DNA of 64,000 bases from Mesostigma viride (GCA_009746045.1 RPFO01000333.1:2109964-2173963); one strand, 5' to 3'; shown: positions 46,004 through 56,725, counted from the first letter of the stretch. The notes: generated by a model not told the origin, from the letters alone. Numbers and translations: made by a program.

Positions 46004-46900
46004 GGTGGGTTATAATGCTTGATGTGTTATATTGCGTTTTGTTTTTTGTGATGTGGTCACTTGAGGTTCTCAGGCAAAAGAAACAACCTCTTCCCTAGAA
46101 TGGAAACCCACCCTTTATAGCAACCACCTCTCCAGCCAACCCCTACCTGGGTGGCTGGGGTACGGGTGCCAGCACAAAAAATATTTTTTCTAAAATTATT
46201 TTTTCCTTTGGTGCTATACGGCGTTGCATTCTCCGCTCAGCAGGTTAGTCATAGATAAAATGAGCATAGCTCACCAAATCCATTTCTGGCCTTGCCTTGC
46301 TTTGCATGCATCACCACAAAACATCAAATTTATTACAATATGTGTGCTAGCTCTATACGGTGGAATAACACAGACATGTCTACCAGATGGCAACACGGCC
46401 ATCTGTATGCTAGGGTGAGCACACTATGTGAATGTGCAGGGCCAGCCCACAGCAGCTGTGCCCCTGCTCTACCCCCTTTTTCCTTTGGTGCTATACGGCG
46501 TTGCATTCTCCGCTCAGCAGGTTAGTCATAGATAAAATGAGCATAGCTCACCAAATATTCGATCTTTAAGCCTTGCCACCGTCTGGAATTCAAACATGGT
46601 ATCGGTCGGGGTGGCCTCGTAAATTGCTACAAACTGATCCGACAATTTGGTCCGTCAACCTGGCCATATTTATCGGCAAATTGACTCCCTGAATCCGACG
46701 GCACTTTATGCCAGTCGTGCATATTCTTGAAGGGCTTCCCTGTATCGAAATTCACAAACTCCAGTATTTGGACGATCGTCTCTATCTCGTATTCGCTGTT
46801 CTCAACCATCGTCGCATATTAATATTAATCTTTACCATTACGGATTGAGCGTCTCCGGTTTTCTCGGTTGTGACCAGATTTTAACCTTGCCGAGACAATC

Positions 46901-47792
46901 ATGTCCGCAGCCGCGACAGCAGCAGCTACGAAAGCGACGAAAGATCTCAACATCTTACAGCCGCCTGCAAAAATATTACACAGTTCGACGGCCTCGACCC
47001 AGTAAAGTGGGATAACACGAAGATTCCTTTTCTGGCCGTAGTGACAGCATTCGGGATGCTGTCTGTCCTGCTTGGCAGCGAGGTCAATGAGGAACGCGAC
47101 CTGATTCTTTTTGCGGCCCTTTGTCAATGCCTCATTGGCCCGGCACTCAAAGTGGCAAACAGTACGTGTTACTCAGAAAACTGGCAGCGTGGCCTATCAT
47201 CGCATCTGTGAAGAATATGAGCATCTCAAACTGCAGATGAGCAACCGGCGAGCACTACGCCGCAAGCTCAATCGAATGAAACTGGAACCCGGCGTCACAA
47301 TGCGGCAATATATAACCGACGGGGAATTAACTTATAACGACCTGATTGCCACCGGCGCCAAAATGGCACCCGAGGATCTGGCCGAGAATCTGCTCGCCGG
47401 CGTGACCGAGGATTTGCTTCCGTCCCTTGCACAATTAAACCTCGGGGACGGTATCACCCTACAGGAAACTAAGGCGGCACTTCTTAAGGCATGGGACCTC
47501 GTTAATTCACGGTAACAAAGATTCCGCGGAGGCCACCGGGGTGTATCATACCTCCCACTCTGGACGCGGTGGCCGTGGAACCGGCCGTGGCAGGGGGCGT
47601 GGCGGTCACAATGGCGGGGCCCAGCGGCCCAGCTGCACCCACTGCGGTCGCACCTCCCACCAGGAGCCGACCTGCTGGTGGAAGTATCCCCACCTGCGCA
47701 ACACTCGTGGCAACACCGGCGTCCACCACACCACCGACACCCCGGCGCCCTCCCAGGAGGCCCCTGACCTCCCCCCCGGTTTCTGCTTCTAA
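46901..47792 (+). pseudogene. Copia-type Gag of the gag-only element (frameshifted)
   Basis: From MSAAATAAATKATKDL (46901), through ITQFDGLDPVKWDNTKI and HLKLQMSNRRALRRKLNRMK and LEPGVTMRQYI, to an RGG-rich segment and the zinc knuckle CTHCGRTSHQEPTC (C-x2-C-x4-H-x4-C), ending at 47792. This is the layout of Copia Gag: capsid-like helices and one CCHC knuckle binding RNA. Three frame changes (about 46965, 47130 and 47515) interrupt it. No protease, integrase or RT follows, so mobility would need enzymes from another element. Confidence 0.8.
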
Positions 47793-48312
47793 ACGTCTTA
47801 TCCAGCTCCCCCCGGGACCGGGAACAAGGGGTAGCAGCCAGCTGGGCCCAGCTAGCACCAGACGTGGGCCCTGGAGCTTTTCAACCTGCACTGCAGCAGG
47901 CGACAGCAGCCAGCCCCCCCAACCCGTCCCCTGGCCCTCCTGCATCGCTAGCGGCTAGTAGCCCGCCCTGCCAGACGTGACAGGCGGCAGGTCTCCATGC
48001 CAGCAGCCAGCAGTGACCAGTACTGCAGTACCAGCATCAACCAGTCAACCTGTGTTCTTTCCTCCTGTGGCGCACTCCCAGGGACACCTGGGGGCCACCG
48101 GATGTCTTTCTAGGGTCACCGGCATTCTCCAAGCGACAGCCACTGTGGCGCACTCCCAGGGACACCTGGGGGCTACAGTCATCCAGTCTCCTCTCAGGAC
48201 CAACCAGATAGCCGTGTAAGGGGGGTGCCAGGGGGGTGTACCCGGCTATACCCTCACTAGCTATAGGTCTCTCTGAGCAAGGGTGGAACAGGCACATTGT
48301 ATGCAAGGGGGG

Positions 48313-48890
48313 TGTCAGGATATGCCCCAATATGCCTGACAGTTTTATTATTGAGTGTGCTAGTTTCGGGTATACCGGAACTTATATGACTACTTTCTGC
48401 TACATTTGACATCATCAGTGGTTGGATCAAGCTTGTTGAGCTGATCAACTTTGCAAGTGGAAGTTTCTCATTCTGACAACTGGTTGAAAAGATATGACCA
48501 TTTGTGTAGTTATGGCCCACAGTGGACAGCATTAATGTGGGACTGAATTATGCGTCAGACATACTGTGTACCGCTGTGGGGTAATAACCTGCAGTGTCTG
48601 GCGACACTTAAAGTTGAGCTATTAATTCTGGTCTCTTTACAAGTCAGGGAAAGAAAACAGACATACATGTTAGAGTACCTGTCTTAGACTAGAATCACGT
48701 GGTGAATGATGTGCATCAACGGCCAATATTGAGCCGCCACCTTTGCCCTTGCAAAGTGCTTTCCATTTAGCCTCGGATGCTCCTTTGTCGCAGCACCGGT
48801 TTGATCGCAGATACAAAGTCAATAATTATTAAATCAGTAAAGCAATATATATTCGATCTTTAAGCCTTGCCACCGTCTGGAATTCTGACA
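48313..48890 (+). repeat. 3' LTR of the gag-only element
   Basis: 578 bp, starting TGTCA and ending TGACA, followed by TSD GCCTT. It matches the reconstructed LTR1 nearly base for base. Confidence 0.93.
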
Positions 48891-50421
48891 GCCTTCCTCA
48901 GGGGGGACCCAGAAAAGGCTGAATCTGTGTGGAAAGGGAAGGTGTACGTGGTAGACACCCCAGCTGTGTGGAAACCTTACATTGATGAGCCCCACCTTAT
49001 CATCAACATTGGGGTGGAAGGGCTTGTCAGTGCCCCCAAAATTTTCAGAGACTCAGCAGAGGAAGTATTCAAAAAGCTCAAGGCCACGTATGATGACCTG
49101 GACCCATGCTTTTTTGTTGTACCCACCCCCTCTGGACTGCTGTTCTTTGTGTGGCATGGAGATGACCAACTCATTTGTGGGCCTAGAGCTGAGGTGGAAA
49201 CATTTATTCAGCAGGTCCAGGAATCATATGAGATTGGCAAACATGTGGAATTGAGCACAACCCCCATCCAGTTCTGTGGCATCATGTTGCAGCTGCATAG
49301 GCAGCCAGATCAGTGGGTCTGCTCTCTCTCCCCTCCTGCAGAATATATCCAAGATTGTCTAGATCTGCTGCAGGACAACTACCTCCCCTTACACATGTGT
49401 GCCACTGTTCAGGGCTGAAACTGGGGTGGTGGTCAGCCATCTGTGGGGCTCCCTTAGCTGTCATCAGCAGGGTCACCCATGATGTTCTAGTCAAGATAAA
49501 ATGCAGTCACAACAGGAAGTTGGTCAATGACTGCCCCCCCCTCATCCTCCATGGCCTGAATCTGATGGAAGACATCCACATCCAATGTGTCATGGACAGC
49601 TCCATGGAGAGCAGAACAATCAATCAGATGGGGGCACGGGAATCAGGGCTGTTTTTTCTCACCAACAGGTCAGATTACATGTCCCTCACTTCCTGGTACA
49701 GCAGGCTCCACCGCAGAAAACCTGGCAGCAGCAACTCAGCTGAATGTCGTGCTGTGGTGTCTGCTGCATTGCATGCTCGTTCCCTGCAGCACATGCTCAC
49801 CTGGCTACAAACCCAGGCAGGCAGCACATGCAATGTTATCTCACATCTCTACACTGACAGCTTTTCTGTGATCAGTTTTCTAACCAAGAAATCTGTCTCT
49901 GCTGCTGTCCACACTGACTTGGATTGGGTGATCCTCAAACAGGAGGCCACCTATTTCTCCAGCTGGACGGACTCATGTGGATGATGAGGACAACCCAGCA
50001 GACGCTCTAACGAAGCTGCGTGATGCTGCTGGCCAACAGTACCAGCTCCTCTTTCAGAACATGAACCCCTATGATATCAGAGTCAGTGTTTGATTGAATA
50101 AATGACTGGCCATAGCACAGTACACAACCACCACACCCCCTTACCACAGCGATAGCTGCTGGGCGCCATAAAATTCAACACATTCGTTGTGGGGTGTGAG
50201 TGCTGGCTAGGTCAGATTTGTATCCATTTGCAGCTTGAGGACACAAGCTTTGTATACACTTACTTAATGTGTGCTCCAATAACTGGCCAAACCAGCCAGC
50301 TGTGTACACCTTATTTAATGTGCAATATAACACCTGGCCAGAACAGCCAGCTGTAACCAACCTGGCTCAACCAGCCATGTCTCTTTTGTACCCCTAATCA
50401 ACTTAAAAACAATAACAATAA

Positions 50422-50974
50422 TGTTGGGGGTGCAGACCTGCATTAAGAAATAAATAATAAAACAATACTGGAGTTAGTCTCCATGCTTTGCTGTAGACTA
50501 AGTCTCAAAGGCATTGTGAATACAACGTATGAATAAGCCTTGTAAACCTACGTTGGTATGTGAATATAAATACCACGTGGGCTATGCAGATAGGAATGCT
50601 AGTCGAGTCGCATACGTTTCCCTAGATAGGTACTTTGGGTACTGGGGTACGTGACAGATGTCAGTACCCAGTATACGTAGTGTCCTGTCATTGGACGGTA
50701 CTAGAGTATCCTAGATAGGGACCGTACTGCAGCGTGCATTGATCTGTGATCACACGATGCAGTGACTAGACTGCTACCTGTCATCGTGCGGCCTCGGGCC
50801 AACGGTCTGCACCCAACGGTCACTGGCGGCGCAGCCAGTGAGAGGAACGTTGATAAAGCCTGGTAAACCTATTTTCTAATGAACCAAGCAATTCATTGCT
50901 CATAGCATACAGTGTTCTCAAGCAATATATCCCGTCGTGCATTTCTCGTATTCTAACTCCCTTCCTTATGATGC
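50422..50974 (+). repeat. Possible 3' LTR of the Copia-like element
   Basis: Follows the RNase H end by 330 bp. It starts TGTTGGGGGTGCAGACC, holds a TATA-like GAATATAAATACC, and could end at TTATGATGCA. There is no second copy in the window because the 5' end is missing, so the limits are a guess. Confidence 0.4.
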
Positions 50975-51515
50975 AGGGGTTCATCAGGTTCACCCGGCTC
51001 CCCTACATGGCGGCCTTCCTGTCGTACTGGCCGCCGGATGTGTGGATTGAGAAGTCCACGCTGCGTCAGCAGACGCGCAATGACTACCAGGTGGCGTTCA
51101 ACGCCGACGTGGTCGCGGCTCCCCTTGGCAAGATCCCGGAGATCATGACTGAGCACGGCTACAACGCGTTGCGGCGGCATCGCGCGCAGCAGGGATTCCA
51201 GTAATTTTCCGGGAGATTGGCCGGAGAGTGCTGGGACGAAGGAGTATTTGACAACTATCAAGGTGTTGTCCCTGCGAGGCAACACCGAGAAGAACTGGCT
51301 ACTGCTCCGCTGGCGAACAGGGATCGGGACATAGTATTCTCATAGTTGGTGTATTATATGCATGTATGACGATGGGTTCTCGCTGGTACACAGCACCCCG
51401 TTGTTATGATTGTGTTTTGGTTTTCTTTTGAATTTTCCATGTTTGTGTGTCGTTGTTTGAGGTGCGCCCCCGGGCGATTGGACGATAGCCATCGTCCCCC
51501 GGGGAGGGGGAGGAG
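50975..51515 (+). mobile_element. 3' internal remnant of a second LTR element (Gypsy-like)
   Basis: An open frame ending at 51204 encodes GFIRFTRLPYMAAFLSYWPP, QQTRNDYQVAFNADVV and MTEHGYNALRRHRAQQ. It is not recognised. It is followed by about 300 bp and by a purine tract GGGGAGGGGGAGGAG (51501-51515) that abuts an LTR. Confidence 0.5.
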
Positions 51516-52135
51516 TGTTACGGCCCTAACCCATGTTTGGGCGTAACAATTCCTAAAATAAATTAGTTTGGTCAGTCGAAAGTCATTTTGATATTGTTTG
51601 AGACTTTCGATAGTTATTATGTCATATTCGGGGACTTGGCCGAGTTATTCCATCACCCGGCCCAGGTACCCGTGGCTTTGCTTTCGGTTTGGTGTGTTAC
51701 TGGTCTGTACCCGGGACTGCCAGGTACCGGGTGCCAGACTGGCGGATACTATGTACATCTACGGCTGATATTGATTGCAGGCTGCGCTAGAGGTTCGGCC
51801 CCCAGCCGACCCGCTGGCATGCACGCCGTCTTGGACAAATGTCGTAGGTGACAATGGCTTCCTATCTTTGGTTTGGAATAAAATCGACTTGAGTAAAACT
51901 CGTCTGCCGAACCAGGGGTCAAATCTGGGCTGCACTAATTAACGCCCTTCGTGCATTCCATGTATATGCATAATTTATCTAGTTGTGCATTCAGGGCCTA
52001 GCTAGTAATTCCGCGTACTAGCTAGAATTCAGGGCTACATTCACGTAGTCCGGGCGGATAGCAGATTCCGAGTTTATTCAGGCGTAACCCACGCTAGACT
52101 AGGGTCTTTCAGAGCCGCTGGGGCGGCTCGTAACA
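51516..52135 (+). repeat. Single 620-bp LTR, TGTTACG...CGTAACA
   Basis: The ends form a 7-bp inverted repeat, and a polypurine tract lies directly upstream, so this is the 3' LTR of a plus-strand element whose 5' half is absent. It cuts the 3' end of R2e: R2e resumes at 52136 with ATAGCCC and lacks its tail and hairpin. Confidence 0.75.
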
Positions 52136-54087
52136 ATAGCCCTGAGAAGGGGCATATGGCCTATCATACATTCTAAGCTACTTCCTGCAAGGGTGGGAAT
52201 GTAAAGGACCCTTGCTCTAGGTGCACCAGGGCACTTGCATCCCCATGATCTTCAAGCTATGCCAAGCGAAGGGGATCGAGCCTGTCATGGGGGGGAAGAT
52301 CAGCATGGCTATACAATAAGCTAGGGCATGGCATCTCAGTGCAGAGAGTTGCTCCCTGCATGGGCACAACATTACTAAATAAGGCTAGGCATCGTCTGGA
52401 GTGTGGCACATCATAGGCACACATGTACATGATTAAAATAAAGCGCGGGGCTCAGCTGGGATAGTGCCTCTAGGAGGCGTACATGTACATGGCCACGGTC
52501 TATCTATTCTGCACTACTACTGCTGTATTCCCCTAAGCTGGGGCGTCTGGAGTCGCTGGGGCCGCGGGGGGGGGGGGGTCGCCTGCCAGGGCTTGTGGCC
52601 GACGTAGATGGCCGCCCCCTTCCAGTACACCGGCTGCCCCGCCTTGGTCTGCCGGAGCTGGAGGTAGGTCGGCCATAGCTCCCGTCGCCGTTGTTGCTGC
52701 GCCAGGGTCAAGTCGTCATCAAGGGTGAAGAGAGTCTTCTCGAGCCGATTGCGGCGTCTGAGAAAAGAAATCTTGTCCGCCGGGGTCTTAAAGGTGAGAA
52801 GGAGCGGGGGCGGCCCTGCCTTACCCCGCGCGCGGGGAAGGCGGTGGGCGGCCAGCTCGATCTCACCAGTAAGGCCCATGCGATCAAGGATTTCTCTCTC
52901 AAAAGCACGCGCAAGCTTCTCGGAATTCTCACCTTCCTCCATCTTGAAGTTCTTGACAATGACGTTGAGGCTGCGCTTGGCGAGCTCAGCCTCCTCGCGG
53001 AGGTCAAGCGTCTGCCGTTGGAGCTGGGCTGCGACGGCGGAGGTGGTGGAGGTGGTATGTTGCTTAAGCATGTCCGCCCAGGTGGTGATGGGAGGAGCAT
53101 CGCCGGCCAGGCCAGCCGAGGCTGGCTTGGCGGCAATGTCCTTCACCGCCTGGGCGGTGATGCCTGCGGTGTTCTGCAGAACCTCGATAGCGATGGCGTT
53201 GTCACGGAGAGACGGACGCTGGTCGATGTCACGGAGCTGGGCGGTGATGGCGTCGGAGGTGGAGGTGGTGGCGGTGGAGGAGGCGAGGAGGGTGGAGGTG
53301 GCGGTGGAGATGGTGGAGGTGGCGGTGGAGAGGAGGGGGAGCTCGGCAGCCAACGTGCTGCCCATGACCGCCACATCTGCTGCGATGGGGGCCACGTGCT
53401 GCTCGAGGGCCTCCGTGAGGAGTGAGCGGATCAGAGGATTCGGTTAAGGTGGTGGTGAGGGGCTTTGGGGGCCAAAGCTCCTCGATGGAGCGGCCAAGGA
53501 GGGAGAAAAGGACGCGTTGCTGAAGGTGGGGGCGGCGGCATTGGAGGATGGTGTCGAAGTTGTGGGCGCGTCTCTGGAAAGAATCGGTGAGGCGGCCCTG
53601 ATGGAAGAGTTGCTTGCACAGTTCGAGAAGCGAGGCATACGATCCCCAAAACACGTAGCCCAGGATCATGGCCGGCGGGGTTGAGCTTGTCAAAAAAGCC
53701 GGGCTGGCTGGCGTCAAAGTCGAACTCCTCCCAGGTCGGCTCGGCAGGGCGACTGCGTTTGGGTTCAGGCGACGCTGCTGGCGAGGCCGCCAGAGGGGGC
53801 TGGGCGACCACTAGAGCTTGGCTAGTAGTGGCGCCGCTGCCTTCTGGGCCGGTTGGCGAAGCTGCAGCCGGGGCTGCAGACGTATTTTCATTGCTAAGCG
53901 CAGCCGCCAGGCTGCGTTGCGTCGAGAGGCGTTTGCTCATCGTACATTGCGTAATAGCTTCGGAAAATTATATCAGCATGTGCGTCGTAAAAAGACGCGT
54001 CGATTGTGATATTCACGGCTAAATTCGGTGCTCAAACGTGAAAGTTATGAGCTCCGCCGTCAGCCATGGCTACCTCGTGGCTCGTGG
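52136..54087 (-). mobile_element. R2e: ORF1-only element, subfamily B, 3' tail missing
   Basis: The 3'UTR (52136-52516), ORF1 and 5'UTR are complete up to the GGCTCGTGG end at 54087. The terminal hairpin and tail are cut off by the LTR at 51516-52135. Confidence 0.88.
52517..53940 (-). pseudogene. R2e ORF1 (nearly intact, subfamily B)
   Basis: 53940-53431 encodes the N-terminal part (MSKRLSTQRSLAAALSNEN). After frame changes near 53650 and 53430 it continues in 53395-52517 with AQAVKDIAAKPASAG, RSLNVIVKNFKM, GLTGEIELAAHRL and RRRELWPTYLQLRQTKAG. The protein type is described under the intact R2f copy. Confidence 0.85.
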
Positions 54088-54183
54088 TCTCACTCAGGGA
54101 TATGTGCTACATATTCTCCCAACAGAGTTATGTTACAATTCAATTCAATTCAATTACTCCCAACGGAGTGATGTTCCTAATTT
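54088..54183 (+). mobile_element. Two R2 3' tail fragments
   Basis: Two plus-oriented R2 3' ends follow each other, the first with tail (AATTC)n after hairpin CTCC-CAAC-AGAG, the second with hairpin ACTCC-CAAC-GGAGT and an AATTAA tail. They meet the tail of R2f tail-to-tail. Confidence 0.75.
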
Positions 54184-56421
54184 TAAATTAATTAATTAAT
54201 AACTCCGTTGGGAGTATATGTAGCACATAGCCCAGAGAAGGGGCATATGGCCTATAATACATTCTAAGCTAGCTACTTCCTGCAAGGGTGGGAATGTAAA
54301 CAACCCTTGCTCTAGGTGCACTAGGCCGGCACCTGCACCATCCAGAGTCTCGGGCAACACCCAGCTAAGGGGAGCCCGTCATAGGTGGGGAAGATCAGCA
54401 GAGCTATACAAGAGCTAGGGCATGGCTTCTCAGCAGAGAGTGACTCCCTGCATGGGCACTGCATAATTAAATAAAGCTAGGCATCATCTGGAGGGTGGCT
54501 CATCATAGGCACACATGTACATGACTAAAAGGCTAGGCCTCAGCTGGTATAGTGCCTGTAGTAGGCGGGCATGATCGGCTACTTCATCATGCAAGGGTGG
54601 GAATGTAAGCTACCCCTGCTCTAGGTGCACCAGGGCCGCCTGCACCCTCATGGTCTATCACGCTATGCCCGGGTAAGGGGGGAGCATGCCTGTGAGGGAG
54701 GAAGATCATCATGGCTATACAAGAGCTAGGACATGGCTTCTCGACAGAGAGCATCTCTCTGCATGGCATAGCATGGCTCAATTCTTAATGCAACATCCAT
54801 GGGGGTCCCGTTATAGGCAGGGCTTGGCTAAATTCTGTAGACAACATCCATGGGGGCCATTATGGGCGCACATGCGCGTGGGCCACATGCTAGGCTAAGC
54901 CTGACTAATCTACACTACTGGTATGAATTCCCTAGTCTGGGGTGGCAGGAGGGGGCTGCCAGGGCTTGTGGTCAACGTGGATGACCGCCCCCCTCCAGTA
55001 TACCGGCTTCCCCCCTGCGCTGTGCCGGAGCTGAAGGTAGGTCGGCCATAGCTCGCGTCGCCGCTGTTGCTGGGCCAGGGTCAAGTTGTCGTCCAGCGTG
55101 AAGCGAGTCCTCGAGAGCTTCTTGCGGCATTTAAGGAACGACAGCTTGTCCGCCATGTACTTAAAGGTGAGGAGCACGGGTGCCGGGCCAGCCTTCCCCC
55201 GCGCGCGGGGGAGGCGGACAGCCGACATGTCCAGCTCACCAGTGAGTAGCATGGGGGCAAGAATGTCGCGCTTAAATGCCTCAAGAAGGCTCGTGGAGGT
55301 CTCACCTGCCGGCTGGTCGAAGTGCTTGACGATGACATTGTGGCTGCGCCGGGCGATGTCGGTTTCCTCGCGAAGGTCGAGGGCTTGTTGCTTGAGTTGT
55401 GCCGAGATGGTGGAGGTGGTGGAGGTGGTGTGCTGCTTAAGCAAGTCCGCCCAGGTGGAGGGAGCATCGCCGGCCGGGCCAGCAGACGCCGGCTGGGCGG
55501 CGATGTCCTTCACCGCCTGGGCGGTGAGGCCGGCGGTGTCATGCAAGCTCTCAAGGGCGTTGGCGGTGGCTTGAAGGCGTTGGTCGAGGTCGAGGAGCTG
55601 GGCTTTGATGTCGGCAGTGGAGGCGGAAATGGCAGTGGAGGTGGAGGCGGCAGCGGCGGAAATGTGAGGAAGTTCAGCAGCCAGCGTGCCACCCATTGCT
55701 GCGACGTCAGCAGCAAGGGGGGTCACGTGCTGCTGAAAGGCTTCCGTGAGGATGGAACGGAGGGTGGGGGCGGAGATGGATGGAGCCCAGATCTCGTCGT
55801 CAGAGCGCTGGAGAAGGGAGTTGAGGATGGTGTGCTGGAGCTGGGGGCGGGGGCAGCCAAGCAGGGCACCGTGGGTTTGCCAGCGGCTGCCGTTGTTGCC
55901 GAGGAGGCGACCTTGGTCGTAGAGATGGAGGCACAGGTCGTAAAGCGAGGCGTAGTCCCCGAAGAAGATGCAGTCCATAGCATCGTAAGGAGACACGTTG
56001 TTCCAGTCGTGATCATCGACCTTGAAAGGGTGGGGCCGAAAGCGCGGTTCCGAGGGGCGGGACCATCCTGTTTTGTCGGCTGGGCGGGTGCGTTTCGGGT
56101 CAGGCGATGCCGATGGCGAGGCATTAAGCCCGGGAGGCTGCTGGGTGACCACCAGTGCACGACTAGTGTCGTCGCTGCCTGCCGGACCTGATGGCGAAGC
56201 TGCAGCCGCAGCTGCCGCATTTTCATGGGCGAGCGCATCCGCCAAACTGCGTTGCGTCAAAGGACGTTTGCTCGTCATATATTGCGTTTTAGATTCGGAA
56301 AATTATATCAGCATGTGCGTCTTAGAAAGACGAAGCGATAGTGATATTCACAGCTGAATTTGGGGCTCAAACGTGAAAGTTATGAGCTCCGCCGTCAGCC
56401 ATGGCTACCTCGTGGCTCGTG
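54184..56421 (-). mobile_element. R2f: complete ORF1-only element with intact ORF1
   Basis: The reference copy. Tail (AATT)n at 54184-54200, hairpin at 54201-54215, 3'UTR to 54931, ORF1 54932-56278, 5'UTR to 56421 ending in GGCTACCTCGTGGCTCGTG. Total about 2.24 kb. The 3'UTR follows the ORF1 stop directly, so no ORF2 has been lost by simple 5' truncation. Confidence 0.92.
54932..56278 (-). CDS. LINE-type ORF1 protein, 448 residues, intact
   Basis: Residues 1-70 are Ala/Ser/Pro-rich. 85-190 form a conserved block with DAMDCIFFGDYASLYDLCLH and APTLRSILTEAFQQHVTPLA. 220-312 are helical with heptad-like spacing (LDLDQRLQATANALESLHD, SAQLKQQALDLREE) and could trimerise. 313-385 contain HNVIVKHFDQ and VLLTFKYMADKLSFL, like the RRM of L1 ORF1p. 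385-440 contain LTLAQQQRRRELWPTYLQLR and VYWRGAVIHVD, like the ORF1p C-terminal domain. The expected role is binding element RNA and acting as a nucleic-acid chaperone. It is the only R2 ORF1 in the window without a frameshift. The assignment to the ORF1p type is by domain order, not by alignment. Confidence 0.85.
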   Translation of the reverse strand: MTSKRPLTQRSLADALAHENAAAAAAASPSGPAGSDDTSRALVVTQQPPGLNASPSASPDPKRTRPADKTGWSRPSEPRFRPHPFKVDDHDWNNVSPYDAMDCIFFGDYASLYDLCLHLYDQGRLLGNNGSRWQTHGALLGCPRPQLQHTILNSLLQRSDDEIWAPSISAPTLRSILTEAFQQHVTPLAADVAAMGGTLAAELPHISAAAASTSTAISASTADIKAQLLDLDQRLQATANALESLHDTAGLTAQAVKDIAAQPASAGPAGDAPSTWADLLKQHTTSTTSTISAQLKQQALDLREETDIARRSHNVIVKHFDQPAGETSTSLLEAFKRDILAPMLLTGELDMSAVRLPRARGKAGPAPVLLTFKYMADKLSFLKCRKKLSRTRFTLDDNLTLAQQQRRRELWPTYLQLRHSAGGKPVYWRGAVIHVDHKPWQPPPATPD

Positions 56422-56725
56422 CCGCCGTGGCTAATGGGCAGGCTAAATGGACCCAGCACATGTGAATGCAGAAATGCGTGCCATGGGATGATGTGATTTT
56501 ATGAGGTCCGTGTGAAAACAGATATGCATGTCTAGATATGGTGTGTTTTGATGAGACGTACATCTTCAGCACAAAAGCTTTCCCTGGGTGACTTGAGATG
56601 GATGTGTAACTTATTTTCTAATGAAAAACCACTTTTTTGATTTAATCCTGAAAACGAGAAACGAGAAAAATACGCCTCCAGCCAATATTTAGTAGAAAAG
56701 TGGAGTCATGCTATGATTTAAGTTC
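56422..56725. other. No gene recognised
   Basis: AT-rich intergenic sequence between R2f and a short minus-strand frame. Confidence 0.35.

Larger units (their letters stand above)
40964..46556 (-). mobile_element. DIRS-like tyrosine-recombinase retroelement inside LTR1
   Basis: It interrupts LTR1 between GCAATATAT and ATTCGATC without any TSD, as expected for recombinase-mediated insertion of a circular form. Terminal repeats are split. A roughly 195-bp unit X lies at 40964-41159, 41390-41584 and 46280-46475. A roughly 205-bp unit Y lies at 41182-41389 and 46072-46279, with its last 80 bp again at 46476-46556. The internal junction CACCAAAT/CCATTTCTGG equals the element's right end joined to its left end. 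Minus-strand genes in order: Gag-like, RT, RNase H, tyrosine recombinase. Confidence 0.88.
40426..48890 (+). mobile_element. Gag-only LTR retrotransposon (TR-GAG type) nested in the Copia-like RT
   Basis: LTRs of 578 bp begin TGTCAGGATATG and end in ACA/TGACA. LTR1 is 40426-40963 plus 46557-46596 (split by the DIRS-like element); LTR2 is 48313-48890. The 5-bp TSD GCCTT lies at 40421-40425 and 48891-48895. A primer-binding site (TGGTATCGG, complementary to the ATACCA end of initiator tRNA-Met) follows LTR1 directly at 46597. A purine tract CAAGGGGGG precedes LTR2. The 1,716-bp interior codes only for a Gag. By eye the two LTRs differ at two 4-bp indels and the last few bases, so the insertion is young. 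Confidence 0.93.
36748..50092 (+). mobile_element. Copia-like LTR retrotransposon, 5' truncated, split twice
   Basis: Coding segments at 36748-36889, 39157-40425 and 48891-50092 belong to one polyprotein. They are interrupted by a TTAA-flanked element (36890-39156) and a gag-only LTR element (40426-48890). The start (gag and most of the integrase) is missing. A possible 3' LTR follows at about 50422-50974. The internal frameshifts show it is dead. Confidence 0.82.
36748..50092 (+). pseudogene. Copia-like polyprotein: integrase end, protease-like, RT, RNase H (broken)
   Basis: In order: GTWLGPVTIRGF to HRVSCHRI, which looks like an integrase C-terminal barrel; a Ser/Pro-rich linker; WTLAIDTQAQVSVISA with GNTLLGEPF, an aspartic-protease pattern (DTQA for DTGA); LRLKFVLKQ and a D-I-K-R-A-F-L motif of Copia RT formed across the TSD; FFVWHGDDQLICG, the catalytic YVDD box; and RNase H motifs CVMDSS, SSNSAECRAVV and HLYTDSFSVI. 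It ends DNPADALTKLR and DIRVSV at 50092. Frameshifts lie near 39890, 49400 and 49965. The RT type is Copia-like; a protease-like domain after the integrase end is not the usual Copia order. Known role of the family: reverse transcription and integration of the element's own RNA. Confidence 0.78.

Noticed and set aside
52691-53447. Plus-strand frames rich in Gly-Gly-Gly across R2e
   Set aside because: Antisense of ORF1; the same shadows appear over every R2 copy.
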